From NCBI GenBank assembly GCA_937910875.1, contig CALENA010000192.1:1-64000 (forward strand): a stretch of DNA of 64,000 bases. The letters run 5' to 3'. A program made the translations under genes and the position numbers. This document shows positions 17,626-29,848 of the stretch, piece by piece. This DNA comes from an uncultured Desulfobulbaceae bacterium (lineage in GTDB: Bacteria; Desulfobacterota; Desulfobulbia; Desulfobulbales; Desulfocapsaceae). Position 1 is the first letter of the stretch, and each line of letters opens with the position of its first letter. The notes beneath the pieces were generated by a model that worked only from the letters and a program-made list of their open reading frames with translations, ran no database searches and was not told the origin of the DNA.

Positions 17626-19644
17626 TTACTCCTGCTTCAGTCCGTCGGCCACGGAATCGCCATTGTCCTCGGCCTGAGAATCTCCAGCGCCAGACTCAGC
17701 TGGCGCTGCTGGCTCTGCCTGCGGCTCTGACGACTCCGGCTCACCTGCAGCCTCCTGTTTCTCTGGCGGTTTGGCAGCAGAAGGTTTTGGCCGTCCAGCA
17801 GCTGTGGCCACAGGGACTTCCATATCCACGGGCTCATACTGGCCCGGCCGCAGTTCTGCCAGGATACGCTCGATGTCGGTGAGGACAATGGTCTCCTTTT
17901 CCAGCAACTCCTCAGCCATCCGGATCAGGACGTCCTTGTGCTCAGTCAAAAGGACCTCAGCCCTGGCATTGGCCTCGGTCACGATCTCACCGACTGCCGC
18001 ATCGATCCTCTGGGCCGTCATTTCACTGAAATCACGATGCTGAGCAATCTCACGACCCAGGAAGATCTGCTCTTCCTTCTTGCCATAGGTCAGGGGCCCG
18101 AGTTCATCACTCATCCCCCATTCGCAGACCATCTTTCTGGCCATGTCCGTGGCCCGCTGCAGGTCATTGCCGGCACCCGTGGTGATCTCATCAAAGATCA
18201 CCCGCTCAGCCACCCGGCCGCCAAAGAGGATACAGAGGGTATTGTTGAGAAAGCCCTTGGAATGAGTGTACTTCTCTTCCAGGGGTAACTGCATGGTCAG
18301 ACCCAGGGCCCGGCCGCGGGGAATAATGGTCACCTTATGAATGGGGTCAGTGTTTGGAAGCAGACGGGCAACCAGGGCATGACCGGCTTCATGATAGGCG
18401 GTGACCTCTTTCTCCTTATCGGTAATGATCATGGATCGGCGCTCGGCACCCATCATGATCTTGTCTTTGGCCCGATCCAGGGTATTCTTGTCAATGGTGC
18501 TCGCCCCTTCACGGGCAGCCATCAGGGCAGCCTCATTGACCAGGTTCTCAAGATCAGCACCGGAAAACCCGGGGGTTCCACGGGCAATGACCTCCATATC
18601 CACGTCCAGGGCCAGTTTGGTTTTATTGCCGTAGATCTCAAGGATCTTCTCGCGGCCCTTGACATCCGGCACCGGAACGATCACCTGACGATCAAAACGA
18701 CCGGGCCGCAGCAGGGCCGGGTCCAGGACATCTGGCCGGTTGGTTGCGGCGACGATGATCACACCCTCATTGGCCTCAAAGCCGTCCATCTCCACCAGAA
18801 GCTGATTCAGGGTCTGCTCACGTTCATCATTTCCACCACCAAGCCCGGCGCCGCGATGGCGGCCAACCGCATCAATCTCATCGATAAAAATAATACAGGG
18901 GGCATTCTTTTTGCCCTGAATGAACAGATCCCGGACCCGTGAGGCGCCAACCCCGACAAACATCTCGACAAAATCTGAGCCGGAGATGGTGAAAAAGGGG
19001 ACATCGGCTTCACCGGCAATGGCCTTGGCCAGCAGGGTCTTTCCTGTTCCGGGCGATCCGGCCAGCAGAACCCCCTTGGGAATACGGCCACCGAGTTTGG
19101 TGAACTTCTGCGGATCACGAAGGAAATCGATGATCTCCTCCAGCTCTTCCTTGGCCTCATCAATTCCGGCCACATCGGCAAAGGTGACCTTGTGCTTGCC
19201 CTTTTCCAGCAGACGGGCCTTGGTCTTGCCAAACGACATGGCCCCACCCTTGCCGCCACCCATCTGCATCTGGCGCATGAAAAAGATCCAGACGCCGACC
19301 AGCAGCAACATTGGGAACCAGGAGACAAAGAGAGTCATCAGCCAGGAATCCCGCTGAACCTCTTTGACCGAGATATCGACTCCAGCAGCACGAAGAATAG
19401 GGACCAGGTCCCGATCGCTGGCCGGAAAGATGGTCCTGAAAGGCTTGCCGTCCTGAAAGGTACCGGTGATGGCATCGCCATCAATCCGCACCCGGTCTAT
19501 GCCACGATTCTCAACACTGGCCATGAACTCACTGTAGGTCAGTGGCGTCAGGTTGGTCTGGGGCTTGTTAAAAAGATTGAAGAGCAGGATCATGGTCAGA
19601 CCAATCACCAGCCACATGGAGAGATTCTTGTAAAAAGTATTCAA
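17626..19644 (-). CDS. ftsH: ATP-dependent zinc metalloprotease FtsH (paralogue 2, housekeeping type)
   Basis: This is the standard 672-residue membrane protease. TM helices lie at residues 8-25 and about 105-125. The AAA+ domain has GSPGTGKT (residues about 200-207), [17 protein letters not shown] and RPGRFDRQV, and the zinc site HEAGH is near residue 425. The C-terminal 60 residues are low-complexity, rich in Pro, Glu and Ala. GGAGG lies just before the start. Unlike the copy at 505-2373 it keeps the usual genomic neighbour folP, so it is probably the essential housekeeping enzyme. Confidence 0.97.
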   Translation of the reverse strand: MNTFYKNLSMWLVIGLTMILLFNLFNKPQTNLTPLTYSEFMASVENRGIDRVRIDGDAITGTFQDGKPFRTIFPASDRDLVPILRAAGVDISVKEVQRDSWLMTLFVSWFPMLLLVGVWIFFMRQMQMGGGKGGAMSFGKTKARLLEKGKHKVTFADVAGIDEAKEELEEIIDFLRDPQKFTKLGGRIPKGVLLAGSPGTGKTLLAKAIAGEADVPFFTISGSDFVEMFVGVGASRVRDLFIQGKKNAPCIIFIDEIDAVGRHRGAGLGGGNDEREQTLNQLLVEMDGFEANEGVIIVAATNRPDVLDPALLRPGRFDRQVIVPVPDVKGREKILEIYGNKTKLALDVDMEVIARGTPGFSGADLENLVNEAALMAAREGASTIDKNTLDRAKDKIMMGAERRSMIITDKEKEVTAYHEAGHALVARLLPNTDPIHKVTIIPRGRALGLTMQLPLEEKYTHSKGFLNNTLCILFGGRVAERVIFDEITTGAGNDLQRATDMARKMVCEWGMSDELGPLTYGKKEEQIFLGREIAQHRDFSEMTAQRIDAAVGEIVTEANARAEVLLTEHKDVLIRMAEELLEKETIVLTDIERILAELRPGQYEPVDMEVPVATAAGRPKPSAAKPPEKQEAAGEPESSEPQAEPAAPAESGAGDSQAEDNGDSVADGLKQE

Positions 19645-19887
19645 TGAGACCTCCGAAGGGTCAATTCAGTCAAAATCATCGGTTTCAGTTCAAGGTGCTC
19701 TGTACACACTGACTGTGATGTTATCCATCGGCCATTTTCAGTTCGAACAATTCGGCGCAGCTATCAGTTCACAACAAAACAGTTGCGGCTTCACGCCATC
19801 GAACACTGACAACTCTAAGACCAAACCATCACTTGTCGAGGGTTGAGGTGCAGTTTTCTCGTCCTCAATCCTCAAAAGCGGTCTCAC

Positions 19888-22800
19888 TCAAATAAACTGC
19901 TGGACCGGTTTGACCCCGAGTGGAGTCCGACGCATGGCCTCCATGGCCTGGACCATGCTCACTGCCCCGCTGACCGTTGTAGTATAGGGGATGTGTAATT
20001 CCAGGGCCGCCCGACGGATTGTATAGGAGTTCTCGGTCGTCCGACGACCAAGCGAGGTATTGACCACCCAGGCCACGGCACCGTCCTGAAGTTTATCAAG
20101 GATGTGCGGCCGGCCCTCGGAGATTTTGTTGACCGTCTCGCACGGGACCTCGCTGGCCTGGAGCACGGCCGCGGTTCCGCGGGTGGCCAGCAACGAGAAG
20201 CCCATGGCCACCAGACGCCTGGCCGCATCAACAATATGCTCCTTGTCTCCGTGACGAAGACTGATAAAGACCGTCCCCGACTGCGGAATCTGCGAGCCTG
20301 CGGCAAGTTGGGCCTTGGCCAGGGCCAGCCCGAGATCGTCATCAATACCCATGACCTCTCCCGTTGATTTCATCTCCGGGCCCAGCAGGGTATCGACATT
20401 CTCAAAACGATCAAAAGGAAAGACCGCCTCTTTGACTGCCCAGTGCGTGATCTCCACTTCCCGGGTCAGACCGAGTTCTTCCAGAGTCGCGCCCAGCATG
20501 ACCTTGGTGGCCAGTTTGGCCAGCGGGACGCCGGTGGCCTTGCTGACGAAGGGTACGGTCCGGGAGGCCCGGGGATTGACCTCAAGGACATACAGATCCT
20601 GATCCTTGACCGCGAACTGGACGTTCATCAGGCCGATGACCCCCAATTCCAGGGCCATGGCCCGGCTGGCCTCCTTGATCTCTTCTATCAGGGCAGCTGA
20701 CAGGGTATGGGGCGGCAGGACACAGGAAGAGTCTCCCGAATGAATTCCCGCCTCCTCAATATGTTCCATGATCCCGCCGATAATGGCAATCCGGCCATCA
20801 CAGATGGCATCAACATCAACCTCGATGGCATCTTTTAAAAATTTATCAACCAGAACAGGATGTTTGGCCTCAGCAATACTGGGCAACTTCATGAAGTCGC
20901 GAATGCCGTCATCACTGTAGACAATCCGCATGTCACGACCGCCCAGGACATAGGAGGGACGGACCACCACCGGATAACCGATCTTGGCGCAGGCCGCCAG
21001 GGCCTCATCCAGGTTATGGACGGTTTCGTTATCGGGCTGACGCAGGTTGAGTTTCTGCAGAAACTGCTGAAAACGCTTGCGATCTTCGGCCCGATCAATG
21101 GCATCAGGCTGGGTACCGATGATCGGCACACCCGCCTCTTCCAGGGGCACGGCCAGATTGAGCGGGGTCTGACCGCCGAATTGGACAATGACCCCATCCG
21201 GTTTTTCCAGATCAATAATGTTCAGGACATCCTCCCGGGTCAGAGGCTCAAAGTAGAGCTTGTCCGAGGTATCATAATCGGTGGACACGGTCTCGGGGTT
21301 GGAGTTGACCATAATCGACTCGATCCCGATCTCGCGCAGGGCAAAGGCGGCATGGACACAGCAGTAATCAAACTCGATTCCCTGGCCAATCCGGTTGGGG
21401 CCACCACCCAGGATCATCACCTTTTTGCGCTCGGTACGAGCGGCCTCATTCTCCTGCTCGTACGTGGAATAATAATAGGGAGTGTAGGACTCAAACTCAG
21501 CGGCACAGGTATCCACCAGCTTGTAAACCGGCAGCAGCCCCTGCTGCTTTCGCAGGCCACGGATATCGTCTTCACCGGTCCCGGTGAGGTACGCCAGCTG
21601 GACGTCGGAGAAACCATACTCCTTGCAGCCCTTGAGAAAATCAGGGTCCAGGCCCTGAAAGCCGCGCTGCCGGATCTGGGCCTCCTTGGCCACGATCTGC
21701 TGAAAGTTGTACAGGAACCAGGGATCAATCAGGGTCAGAGCGGAGAGCTCTTCTATGGTCATACCCCGCTTCAGGGCCTCATGGACAAAGTTGTACCGTT
21801 TGGAACTGGGACTGCGCAGACCATGGGCCAGATCATCATGCTCCAGATGGGCCAGATCCTCCCGGCCGTCACCACCAAAACCCGCGCGACCGGTCTCAAG
21901 AGAGCGCATCCCCTTCTGGAAGGCCTCCTTGAAGGTCCGGCCAATGGCCATGGTCTCACCCACCGACTTCATGGCCGTCCCCAGGACATCCTCGGCCTCG
22001 GGGAACTTCTCAAAGGTCCAGCGCGGAATCTTGACCACACAATAATCAATAGTGGGCTCAAAGGCGGCGTAGGTCTCTCTGGTGATATCATTCTGGATCT
22101 CATCCAGGGTAAAGCCCACGGCCAGTTTGGCCGCAATCTTGGCAATAGGAAAGCCGGTAGCCTTGGAGGCCAGGGCCGAACTGCGAGAGACCCGGGGGTT
22201 CATTTCAATGATCATCAACTCGCCATCCACGGGATTGACAGCAAACTGGACATTGGAACCACCAGTCTCCACCCCAATCTCGCGGATGATGGCAATGGCC
22301 GCATCACGCATCTCCTGATACTCTCGATCGGTCAGGGTCTGGGCCGGAGCCACGGTGATCGAGTCGCCGGTATGAACGCCCATGGCATCGATATTCTCGA
22401 TGGAACAGATGATAACCACGTTATCCTTGGAGTCTCGCATCACCTCAAGCTCGTACTCCTTCCAGCCAAGCAGGCTGCGCTCGATCATGACCTCGGTGGT
22501 CATGGACAGGTCAAGGCCTGAAAGGGACAGCTCGCGCAGTTCCTGACGATTATAGGCCACTCCACCTCCGGTGCCACCCAGGGTAAAACTGGGGCGGACA
22601 ATGAGCGGGAAACCAATCTCATCACCTGCGGCCATGGCCTCGTCAATGGTATGGACAATGGCCGACTGCGGGACCTTGAGGCCGATGGCCACCATGGCGT
22701 CCTTGAACTCCTCGCGCCCCTCGGCCTTCTTGATGACCGCGGGATTGGCGGCCAGCATCTCGACCCCGTACTTCTCGAGGACACCGGCCTCAGCAATCTT

Positions 22801-23100
22801 GATCGCGACATTAAGCGCGGTCTGGCCGCCCAGGGTCGGCAGGATGGCATCGGGCCGCTCGCGTTCGATGACCTTGATCACCATCTCCGGAGTAATAGGT
22901 TCGATATAGGTGCAATCGGCCAGCTCCGGATCGGTCATGATCGTCGCCGGATTGGAATTGATCAGCACCACCTCAAACCCCTCTTCCTTCAGTGCCTTGA
23001 CGGCCTGGGCCCCTGAATAATCAAACTCACAGGCCTGGCTGATAATGATCGGCCCGGAGCCGATGATCAGGATCTTCTTGATGTCGGTACGTTTTGGCAT
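19888..23100 (-). CDS. carB: Carbamoyl-phosphate synthase large subunit
   Basis: It makes carbamoyl phosphate from ammonia (delivered by CarA), bicarbonate and two ATP, feeding arginine and pyrimidine synthesis. The start is ATG 23100 ([17 protein letters not shown]), giving 1070 residues; a TTG codon 12 bases upstream is a weaker choice. Two homologous ATP-grasp halves are visible. The first has [20 protein letters not shown] and the carboxyphosphate site. The second has [20 protein letters not shown] and [15 protein letters not shown]-terminal MGS-like allosteric domain has [12 protein letters not shown] and TRGTAAVLQ. It follows carA by about 70 bases. Confidence 0.98.
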   Translation of the reverse strand: MPKRTDIKKILIIGSGPIIISQACEFDYSGAQAVKALKEEGFEVVLINSNPATIMTDPELADCTYIEPITPEMVIKVIERERPDAILPTLGGQTALNVAIKIAEAGVLEKYGVEMLAANPAVIKKAEGREEFKDAMVAIGLKVPQSAIVHTIDEAMAAGDEIGFPLIVRPSFTLGGTGGGVAYNRQELRELSLSGLDLSMTTEVMIERSLLGWKEYELEVMRDSKDNVVIICSIENIDAMGVHTGDSITVAPAQTLTDREYQEMRDAAIAIIREIGVETGGSNVQFAVNPVDGELMIIEMNPRVSRSSALASKATGFPIAKIAAKLAVGFTLDEIQNDITRETYAAFEPTIDYCVVKIPRWTFEKFPEAEDVLGTAMKSVGETMAIGRTFKEAFQKGMRSLETGRAGFGGDGREDLAHLEHDDLAHGLRSPSSKRYNFVHEALKRGMTIEELSALTLIDPWFLYNFQQIVAKEAQIRQRGFQGLDPDFLKGCKEYGFSDVQLAYLTGTGEDDIRGLRKQQGLLPVYKLVDTCAAEFESYTPYYYSTYEQENEAARTERKKVMILGGGPNRIGQGIEFDYCCVHAAFALREIGIESIMVNSNPETVSTDYDTSDKLYFEPLTREDVLNIIDLEKPDGVIVQFGGQTPLNLAVPLEEAGVPIIGTQPDAIDRAEDRKRFQQFLQKLNLRQPDNETVHNLDEALAACAKIGYPVVVRPSYVLGGRDMRIVYSDDGIRDFMKLPSIAEAKHPVLVDKFLKDAIEVDVDAICDGRIAIIGGIMEHIEEAGIHSGDSSCVLPPHTLSAALIEEIKEASRAMALELGVIGLMNVQFAVKDQDLYVLEVNPRASRTVPFVSKATGVPLAKLATKVMLGATLEELGLTREVEITHWAVKEAVFPFDRFENVDTLLGPEMKSTGEVMGIDDDLGLALAKAQLAAGSQIPQSGTVFISLRHGDKEHIVDAARRLVAMGFSLLATRGTAAVLQASEVPCETVNKISEGRPHILDKLQDGAVAWVVNTSLGRRTTENSYTIRRAALELHIPYTTTVSGAVSMVQAMEAMRRTPLGVKPVQQFI

Positions 23101-23168
23101 GGAATCAGTCAATAGCTAAAAATTAGCGCGGCTGAACACCGCACAGCAAAGAGAACAACACACGAGGG

Positions 23169-24293
23169 TCAGGCAGCGCGCATTAACTCGATAAAACGGT
23201 CAAAGAGGTACATGGCATCATGGGGGCCCGGGGCATGCTCGGGATGATACTGGACCGAAAAGGCCGGAAATCTGCGATGGCGCATCCCCTCGACGCTGTT
23301 ATCATTGAGATTGATATGGGTCAGCTCAACTTCACCGGGATCAAGGGAATCGAAATCGACACAGAAGCCATGATTCTGGGCGGTAATCTCAACCCGACCG
23401 GTGGTCAGGTCCTTGACCGGCTGATTTCCACCACGATGACCAAACTTGAGCTTGTAGGTGGTGCCACCGTAAGCCAGCCCCATCATCTGATGACCGAGAC
23501 AGATCCCGAACATGGGTTTCTGTCCCAGGAGTTGACGCACGGTCTCGATCACGCCTTCGACCCCTGCCGGGTCGCCGGGTCCGTTGGAGAGAAAGATCCC
23601 ATCCGGATTCATGGCCAGGATGTCGCTTGCCGAAGTGGTTGCCGGAACCACCTGGACCTGGCAGCCCTTCTCGGTCAGAATCCGGATCTGGTTATACTTG
23701 ATGCCGAAGTCAAAGGCCACGACCTTGAACAAAACAGTCTGGCCCTGCTGCACGGTCGAAAATGCAGTCCCCGGGACGGGTCGGTTCTCGGCCCAGCCAT
23801 AAGGTTTGGTACAGGTGACACGGCTGACCATGTCACGCCCCACCAGCCCAGCCCAATTTCTGGCCTTGGCCGCCAGAGATTCAGGGTTCAAATCCTCGGT
23901 GGAGACCACGGCCTTCATGGCCCCGACCTTTCGGATATGACGAACCAAGGCCCGGGTATCAAAGCCTTCAACCCCCAGGACCCCGTAGCGCCTCAGAAAA
24001 TCGGCCAGTGTCTCCTCTGAGCGAAAATTGGACGGGACAGCATTATACTCCTTGACCAGAAAGGCCCGGGGATGGACACCTGCCGACTCCATATCCTGAC
24101 TGTTCACCCCGTAATTACCAATCAGAGGATAGGTCATGGTCACCAGTTGTCCGGTATAGGAGGGATCAGTCAGGACTTCCTGATAGCCGCTCATGGAGGT
24201 ATTGAAGACCATCTCCCCCACAGCCTCGCCACCACCGGTAAACGACCGGCCCTCAAAGACAGTGCCGTCTTCCAGTCCAATCAATGCTTTCAT
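23169..24293 (-). CDS. carA: Carbamoyl-phosphate synthase small subunit
   Basis: This glutaminase subunit hydrolyses glutamine and channels ammonia to CarB. The 374-residue protein has the N-terminal CarA domain ([50 protein letters not shown]-like) and a class-I glutamine amidotransferase domain. The nucleophile is Cys in [13 protein letters not shown], and the His/Glu pair is in [13 protein letters not shown]. It is the first gene of a carA-carB operon. The operon is divergent from the cyclophilin-FKBP gene across a 294-base gap. Confidence 0.97.
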   Translation of the reverse strand: MKALIGLEDGTVFEGRSFTGGGEAVGEMVFNTSMSGYQEVLTDPSYTGQLVTMTYPLIGNYGVNSQDMESAGVHPRAFLVKEYNAVPSNFRSEETLADFLRRYGVLGVEGFDTRALVRHIRKVGAMKAVVSTEDLNPESLAAKARNWAGLVGRDMVSRVTCTKPYGWAENRPVPGTAFSTVQQGQTVLFKVVAFDFGIKYNQIRILTEKGCQVQVVPATTSASDILAMNPDGIFLSNGPGDPAGVEGVIETVRQLLGQKPMFGICLGHQMMGLAYGGTTYKLKFGHRGGNQPVKDLTTGRVEITAQNHGFCVDFDSLDPGEVELTHINLNDNSVEGMRHRRFPAFSVQYHPEHAPGPHDAMYLFDRFIELMRAA

Positions 24294-24520
24294 ATGGTTT
24301 TTGCTCCTTCACAAATCTATCCAGATTGCGGATGCAAGTTAAGGCCAGGGCTACCTGGAATGCAGGTAAAATCCGCAACTTTTCAGTCAAGTTTTTCAAA
24401 TTCAAAATCATAATATTTAACCCGGAACAGCCCTTTGAGTCAACAGGAATCGTGGGAAAACGGGCAGATTCGCCTTTTCAAACCCAAAACCGCACCAACC
24501 GGACAAGGCCCGTTTTCCAA

Positions 24521-24549
24521 TTGACAATCGCCATACCCATGACTATCAA
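24521..24549 (+). promoter_or_regulatory. Sigma-70 promoter for the cyclophilin-FKBP gene
   Basis: TTGACA (24521-24526), a 17-base spacer and TATCAA (24544-24549) form a good vegetative promoter 38 bases before the start codon. The rest of the 294-base divergent gap holds nothing else I can name. Confidence 0.65.
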
Positions 24550-24587
24550 TAAACACTCAACTTAAACCCATTGTACGAGGAGCGACC

Positions 24588-25622
24588 ATGCGCACACTGA
24601 CCCTTTCACTTCTCTATGGACTGACACTTTTTTTCATTTCACCTGGAGCGATCGTAATGGCAGAGACAAAACTCACTGACGGAATGTACGCCAAATTTAT
24701 CACTGAACGGGGCGAGATTATCTGCTCCCTTGAGTTCAAGAAGACCCCACTGACCGTGGCCAACTTTGTCGGCCTGGCTGAAGGAACAAAAGAACTGGGG
24801 GGCGGTTCGGCCCCGGGCGGAACCCCCTTTTACGACAATCTCACCTTTCACCGGGTCATTCCGAATTTTATGGTTCAGGGCGGCTGCCCCTTAGGGACCG
24901 GTACCGGCGGCCCAGGCTACACCTTCCCCGATGAAATCGACCCCGATTTGACCCACGACGGCCCCGGCGTCCTGTCCATGGCCAATGCCGGACCCAACAC
25001 CAACGGCAGCCAGTTTTTCATCACCCATGTGGCCACTCCCTGGCTGGATGGCAAGCACACGGTCTTTGGCCATGTCGTCAGTGGCCAGAAGGTGGTTGAC
25101 AGCATCAAAGGCGGCGACGCCCTGCAGTCGATCAAAATCATCCGGGTCGGCAAGGCCGCTGAAAATTTCAAGACCGACCAGGCCGCCTTTGACGCCCTGC
25201 TGGTCTCCATGGAAAAACGGGGACGGGACAAGGAACTTGCCGCCATGGAAAACGAGGTCCAAAAGATCAAAAAACAATGGCCTGATGCGATAACCACCCC
25301 CTCCGGCCTCAAGTATGTGGTGACCCAAGCCGGTGACAACAACGGAACGCCGTCATCGGGCACCACGGTCAAGGCCCATTACACCGGCAAATTGCTCAAT
25401 GGCAAGAAATTTGACAGTTCCCTTGACCGCGGCGAGCCCATCAGCTTCCCGGTGGGCCAGGGCCGGGTGATCAAGGGCTGGGACGAGGCCTTCCTCGGGA
25501 TGAGCAAGGGTGAAAAACGAACCCTGATCATCCCCTCCCACCTGGGGTACGGTCCATCCGGGCGGGGCCCCATCCCACCCAACGCCACCATGGTCTTTGA
25601 CGTGGAGTTGGTGGATTTCTAA
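24588..25622 (+). CDS. Exported two-domain peptidyl-prolyl isomerase (cyclophilin + FKBP)
   Basis: It catalyses prolyl cis-trans isomerisation during folding of exported proteins. The 344-residue chain starts with a signal peptide (residues 1-24, ending near AIVMAE). Residues about 30-185 are a cyclophilin domain ([35 protein letters not shown]). After a helical linker (about 190-235), an FKBP domain (about 240-344) follows, with [41 protein letters not shown] and LGYG. Both active sites look intact. Such dual isomerases are known but uncommon. The RBS is GAGGAG-like before ATG 24588. Confidence 0.92.
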   Translation: MRTLTLSLLYGLTLFFISPGAIVMAETKLTDGMYAKFITERGEIICSLEFKKTPLTVANFVGLAEGTKELGGGSAPGGTPFYDNLTFHRVIPNFMVQGGCPLGTGTGGPGYTFPDEIDPDLTHDGPGVLSMANAGPNTNGSQFFITHVATPWLDGKHTVFGHVVSGQKVVDSIKGGDALQSIKIIRVGKAAENFKTDQAAFDALLVSMEKRGRDKELAAMENEVQKIKKQWPDAITTPSGLKYVVTQAGDNNGTPSSGTTVKAHYTGKLLNGKKFDSSLDRGEPISFPVGQGRVIKGWDEAFLGMSKGEKRTLIIPSHLGYGPSGRGPIPPNATMVFDVELVDF

Positions 25623-25671
25623 CCAGCATGGCTGGACCAGAAAGGCCTGCCTCAACCAACCGTGGACGTTC
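25621..25671 (+). repeat. Short intergenic repeat, copy A
   Basis: This 51-base segment begins within the stop codon of the preceding gene. It matches copy B at 53422-53472 at 41 of 51 positions, and both start AACCARCATGGCTGGACCA. Copy B contains a 7-bp inverted repeat that is only partly kept here. Confidence 0.6.
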
Positions 25672-25749
25672 GTTCCTTCGGCATGGCCAGTCATGGACTC
25701 CGATGGACTTTCATATAAAGACAGTCACTTCCTGATCTCTGTTTAAAAC

Positions 25750-25789
25750 AAAACGGGGGACAAGGCGCACGCGCCCTGTCCCCCGTTTT
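25750..25789. terminator. Intrinsic terminator after the PPIase gene
   Basis: A 19-bp arm with one mismatch (25750-25768 with 25771-25789) has A-rich and T-rich ends, so it can act for the plus-strand PPIase gene. It may also act for the convergent trpS transcript. Confidence 0.8.
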
Positions 25790-25887
25790 CAGTTTATCTC
25801 CGCCCCACTCAAACCGGCAACACAACAACCCATCTTCGGGCCCGCCCCATGGTCCAGCAGGCGTTCAGACGTGTGATGACGCCATCA

Positions 25888-26853
25888 TCAATACTTCAAC
25901 CCCACCCGATCACGAACCAGATCCAAGGTCACGGCCGCCTTCTCCCGGGCCTTCTCCCCCCCCTGTCTGAGGATTGCCCGAAGCTGGGCCGGATCAGCCA
26001 TGAACTGGGCCTTTTTCTGCCGGGCCTCGGCAAAGGTCTCGGAGATCATCTCCAGAAGTTCAAGCTTGAGATAGCCATAGGCTGCGCCCCCGTTGACATA
26101 CAGACTCCGCACCTCCTGGATACGCTCGGGAGAGGCAAAAAGGCTGAACAGGGCAAAGAGATTACATCGATCCGGGTCCTTGGGCGCCTCAACCGGAGTG
26201 GCATCGGTTTCAATGGCCATAACCCGTTTCTTGAGGGCCTTGCCCTCGAGGAAGATGGGAATGGTATTGCCATAGGACTTGGACATCTTCTGGCCATCAA
26301 GACCCGGGACCGTGGCCATGGTCTCACTGATGGCGGGCTCAGGAATGACAAAGGTCTCGCCAAACGAGTTGTTGAACTTCTGGGCCAGATCGCGGGCCAC
26401 TTCCAGATGCTGTTTCTGATCCTTGCCCACCGGAACCCGGTCGGCCTGATAGAGCAGGATATCAGCAGCCATGAGAACCGGATATGAAAAGAGGCCATGG
26501 CTGGCGGCAATCCCCTTGGCCACCTTATCCTTGTAGGAGTGGCAGCGTTCAATCAGCCCCATGGGAGCCAGGGTCGACAGAATCCAGGTCAGTTCACAGA
26601 CCTCAGGTACGTCAGACTGCACCCAGAAGGTACACTTGTGAGGATCAAGCCCCAGGGCCAGGAAATCGGCCGCCGCCTCAAGGGTGCCCCGGGCCAGACG
26701 CTCCCGGTCATGGACCGAAGTCAGGGCGTGCAGATCAACGATGAAGACATAGAGCTCGGAGCTCTCCATCTGGGCGACCATGGTCTTCATCATGCCAAAA
26801 TAGTTACCGATATGAAGTTGGCCCGAGGGCTGAATGCCGGAGAGTATTTTCAT
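25888..26853 (-). CDS. trpS: Tryptophanyl-tRNA synthetase
   Basis: It charges tRNA-Trp using ATP. The start is ATG 26853 (MKILSGIQPSGQLHIGNYFG); a TTG two codons upstream is less likely. The 321-residue class-I synthetase has the HIGH-type motif HIGN at residues 15-18 and the KMSKS motif in GQKMSKSYGNTIPIF, together with the mobile-loop region ILLYQADRVPVGKDQKQHLE. The length is normal. It is a single gene downstream of dnaK, separated from it by a strong terminator. Confidence 0.96.
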   Translation of the reverse strand: MKILSGIQPSGQLHIGNYFGMMKTMVAQMESSELYVFIVDLHALTSVHDRERLARGTLEAAADFLALGLDPHKCTFWVQSDVPEVCELTWILSTLAPMGLIERCHSYKDKVAKGIAASHGLFSYPVLMAADILLYQADRVPVGKDQKQHLEVARDLAQKFNNSFGETFVIPEPAISETMATVPGLDGQKMSKSYGNTIPIFLEGKALKKRVMAIETDATPVEAPKDPDRCNLFALFSLFASPERIQEVRSLYVNGGAAYGYLKLELLEMISETFAEARQKKAQFMADPAQLRAILRQGGEKAREKAAVTLDLVRDRVGLKY

Positions 26854-26927
26854 GATCAATCAAACAGGGTAAAGGATTGCCGGAAAGAAAACGTGCCTCA
26901 AGTTCGACACCATAGCCCATTTCAGAC

Positions 26928-26969
26928 AAAAAAGGGAGTCTGGAAAATTCATCCCAGACTCCCTTTTTT
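26928..26969. terminator. Intrinsic terminator downstream of dnaK
   Basis: A perfect 16-bp stem (26928-26943 with 26954-26969) around a 10-base loop has A-run and T-run ends. It works in the minus direction for dnaK. Confidence 0.88.
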
Positions 26970-27017
26970 CTTTTCCGTTTCCAGCCCCGCACATCGGGAC
27001 CGGCTCAACAAGATGAT

Positions 27018-28925
27018 TTATTTTTTGTCGTCTTTGACCTCTTCGAAGTCGGCATCGACCACATCATCATCGTCTTTCGCGGCTCCACCGGCCTCGGCGC
27101 CCGCATCTCCCTGACCAGCCTGGGCCTGGGAATACATCATTTCAGCCAGCTTGTGCGCGGCCGTGGTCAAGCTCTCAATGGCACTTGTGATGGCGGCCGT
27201 GTCATCACCCTTGATGGCCTCTTTGAGTTTCTCACTCTCTTTTTCAATCGTGGCACGGGTCTCTGCATCCACCTTGTCGCCCAGGTCTTTCATGGACTTC
27301 TCGGTGGCATGGATCAGACCGTCGCCGTTATTACGCGCCTCAATCAGTTCCTTGCGCTTGCGATCCTCGTCGGCGTGGAGTTCGGCGTCACGGGTCATCT
27401 TCTCGATCTCATCCTTGGACAGACCGGAAGAGGCGGTGATCCGGATCGACTGCTCCTTGCCGGTGCCAAGATCCTTGGCCGAGACATGGAGGATACCGTT
27501 GGCATCAAGATCAAAGGTGACCTCGATCTGTGGGACACCGCGCGGGGCCGTGGGAATCTCACTGAGCTCAAAACGGCCGATGGACTTATTGTCCTGAGCC
27601 ATCTCACGCTCGCCCTGAAGGACATGAATCGAAACTGCCGGCTGATTATCAGCTGCCGTGGAAAAGACCTGGCTCTTCTTGGTCGGAACGGTCGTATTTT
27701 TCTCAATCAGCTTGGTGGTGATTCCGCCCAGGGTCTCGATCCCCAGAGACAACGGGGTCACATCGAGCAGCAGCACGTCTTTCACATCACCCTGAAGGAC
27801 ACCGCCCTGAATAGCGGCGCCAATGGCCACCACTTCATCGGGATTCACACCCTTGTGCGGGTCTTTGCCAAAAATCTCTTTGACCTTCTCCTGGACCTTG
27901 GGCATCCGGCTCATACCACCGACCAGAATGACCTCGTCGATATCGGCAGCCGTAAGCCCCGCATCCTTGAGGGCCATCCGACAGGGACCAACCGTGCGCT
28001 CGACCAGGTCATCGACCAGATTCTCAAATTTGGCCCGGCTCAATTTGACATTGAGATGCTTGGGACCAGAAGAGTCGGCCGTAATAAAGGGGAGGTTGAT
28101 ATCGGTCTCCTTGGTGGTGGAGAGCTCCATCTTGGCCTTTTCCGCCTCTTCCTTGAGACGCTGCAGGGCCATCTTGTCACCCCGCAGATCAATCCCCTGA
28201 TCACGCTTGAACTCGTCGGCCAGCCAGTTAACGATCCGCATGTCAAAGTCTTCACCGCCGAGAAAAGTGTCGCCGTTGGTGGATTTGACCTCGAAGACAC
28301 CGTCGCCGATCTCGAGAATCGAGACGTCAAAGGTACCACCACCAAGATCAAAGACTGCGATCTTTTCTTCACCCTTCTTGTCCAGACCATAGGCCAGGGC
28401 GGCTGCCGTGGGCTCGTTGATAATCCGCTGGACATTGAGACCGGCAATCTTGCCCGCATCCTTGGTGGCCTGACGCTGGGCATCGTTGAAATAAGCCGGG
28501 ACAGTAACCACGGCATCGGTGACCTTCTCGCCCAGATACTCTTCGGCGGTCTGCTTCATCTTACCAAGTACCATGGCCGAAATCTCAGCCGGGGTATAAC
28601 TCTTGCCTTCGACTTCGACCACGGCAGATCCACCATTCCCCTTTACGATCTTGAAGGGGCTGATCTCAAGAGATTTTTTAACCTCGGCATCGGTAAAATT
28701 CCGGCCGATCAGACGCTTGATGGCAGAAAGGGTACGAGTCGGATTGGTGACCGCCTGACGCTTGGCTACCTGACCCACCAGACGCTCGCCCTTGTCGCCA
28801 AAGGCAACGATGGACGGTGTCGTCCGATTCCCCTCAGCATTCGCGATAACCTTGGGCTCACCGCCCTCCATGACCGCCACACATGAATTGGTTGTTCCAA
28901 GATCTATTCCAATGGTCTTACCCAT
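27018..28925 (-). CDS. dnaK: Chaperone DnaK (Hsp70)
   Basis: This ATP-driven chaperone binds exposed hydrophobic peptides with GrpE and DnaJ. The 635-residue protein has the actin-like ATPase domain ([68 protein letters not shown]) and the linker [19 protein letters not shown]. The substrate-binding domain and a lid with an acidic tail ([16 protein letters not shown]) follow. AAGGAG lies before the start. It follows grpE by about 140 bases. No dnaJ or hrcA gene is in the window. Confidence 0.98.
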   Translation of the reverse strand: MGKTIGIDLGTTNSCVAVMEGGEPKVIANAEGNRTTPSIVAFGDKGERLVGQVAKRQAVTNPTRTLSAIKRLIGRNFTDAEVKKSLEISPFKIVKGNGGSAVVEVEGKSYTPAEISAMVLGKMKQTAEEYLGEKVTDAVVTVPAYFNDAQRQATKDAGKIAGLNVQRIINEPTAAALAYGLDKKGEEKIAVFDLGGGTFDVSILEIGDGVFEVKSTNGDTFLGGEDFDMRIVNWLADEFKRDQGIDLRGDKMALQRLKEEAEKAKMELSTTKETDINLPFITADSSGPKHLNVKLSRAKFENLVDDLVERTVGPCRMALKDAGLTAADIDEVILVGGMSRMPKVQEKVKEIFGKDPHKGVNPDEVVAIGAAIQGGVLQGDVKDVLLLDVTPLSLGIETLGGITTKLIEKNTTVPTKKSQVFSTAADNQPAVSIHVLQGEREMAQDNKSIGRFELSEIPTAPRGVPQIEVTFDLDANGILHVSAKDLGTGKEQSIRITASSGLSKDEIEKMTRDAELHADEDRKRKELIEARNNGDGLIHATEKSMKDLGDKVDAETRATIEKESEKLKEAIKGDDTAAITSAIESLTTAAHKLAEMMYSQAQAGQGDAGAEAGGAAKDDDDVVDADFEEVKDDKK

Positions 28926-29064
28926 GCTCGTTCTCCTTGTCTCTATGTCTCTATTTGGCCCCGCGTAATCGAGGTCGATTCTTTAATTTTCTGCCGCTGC
29001 GGCAACATGTTGTACAGTGCGCATCATCCCTGCATTGTCAAGGCTGACGCACCGATTTTTCAAC

Positions 29065-29658
29065 TTACTCGCCACCCTTACCGGATGAGACAATGACCTT
29101 GGCCGCCCGCAAAAGACGATCTTTGTAGGTGTAGCCCCTCTCAAACTCGCTGCTGACATGACTGGCCGGAACGGTTTGACTGACCTCCATGGTCAAGGCC
29201 TCCTGACAGGTGGGATCAAAAGGCGTGCCCACGCTCTTGACCGGAATGACCTCAAATTTTTCCAGGGTCGCAACCAGACTCTTGAGAGTCAACTCCACTC
29301 CCTCATGCAAGCCCTTGAGATTGGCGGCCGCATCTGCCCCTTCGATCACTCCCAGATTCAGGGCCCGCTCCAGATTATCGACCACCGGCAGGATGTCTTT
29401 AAAAATTGGCTCACCGGCATACTTGAGGGCATTGCTGCGCTCACGCTCGATCCGCTTTTTAAAGTTCTCCTGTTCAGCGACGGTGCGCAACAACAGATCT
29501 CTCAATTCTGCCAGTTCTACCCGGGCCTGGGCCAGTTCCTGCTCCAGATCCGGCGCTGCGACCTTGTTCACCACCTCTTCAGCATCCAGGATCTCTTCCT
29601 GGCCAGCAGACTTTGCCTCGTCCTGCTGCCCCTGGGTCTTTGTATCCTTACTCACCAT
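29065..29658 (-). CDS. grpE: Nucleotide exchange factor GrpE
   Basis: It releases ADP from DnaK to reset the chaperone cycle. It is 197 residues with an acidic N-terminus, a long coiled coil (residues about 40-90; LEQELAQARVELAELRDLLLRTVAEQENFKKRI) and a C-terminal beta domain. The signature NLERALNLG leads to GTPFDPTCQEALTM and FERGYTYKDRLLRAAKVIVS. An AGGGAGG sequence lies only 2 bases before ATG 29658. The GTG next to it (29655) would have better spacing and may be the true start. Confidence 0.93.
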   Translation of the reverse strand: MVSKDTKTQGQQDEAKSAGQEEILDAEEVVNKVAAPDLEQELAQARVELAELRDLLLRTVAEQENFKKRIERERSNALKYAGEPIFKDILPVVDNLERALNLGVIEGADAAANLKGLHEGVELTLKSLVATLEKFEVIPVKSVGTPFDPTCQEALTMEVSQTVPASHVSSEFERGYTYKDRLLRAAKVIVSSGKGGE

Positions 29659-29819
29659 CTCCTCCCTTGTGCTTCGATCCGGGTTGACTGATCGTTTTCA
29701 TCACAACTCTAACGGATATGCATCCGCCGTCTTCAGTGGGCAGCCCTGAAACGTCCGTAGCCCAATTGAATTCTCCTCAACTTGCGGCTGCCGATCTACC
29801 ATCTGGCAACCTGCAGCGA

Positions 29820-29848
29820 ACAATAAGGAGCCCTTTTTTCCTTGTCAA
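29820..29848 (-). promoter_or_regulatory. Sigma-70 promoter for grpE-dnaK
   Basis: On the minus strand TTGACA (29843-29848), a 17-base spacer and TATTGT (29820-29825) form a good vegetative promoter about 160 bases upstream of grpE. I saw no CIRCE (HrcA) operator and no clear sigma-32 sequence. The rest of the 410-base gap (29659-30068) holds no gene I can support. Confidence 0.6.

Noticed and set aside
20860-22521. Long plus-strand ORF (553 residues) opposite carB
   Set aside because: It is a shadow frame of the highly conserved CarB coding region. The peptide is low-complexity, rich in Gly, His, Gln and Leu, with no family features.
27153-28886. Long plus-strand ORF (577 residues) opposite dnaK
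   Set aside because: It is a shadow of dnaK, whose reading is unambiguous over the whole length.
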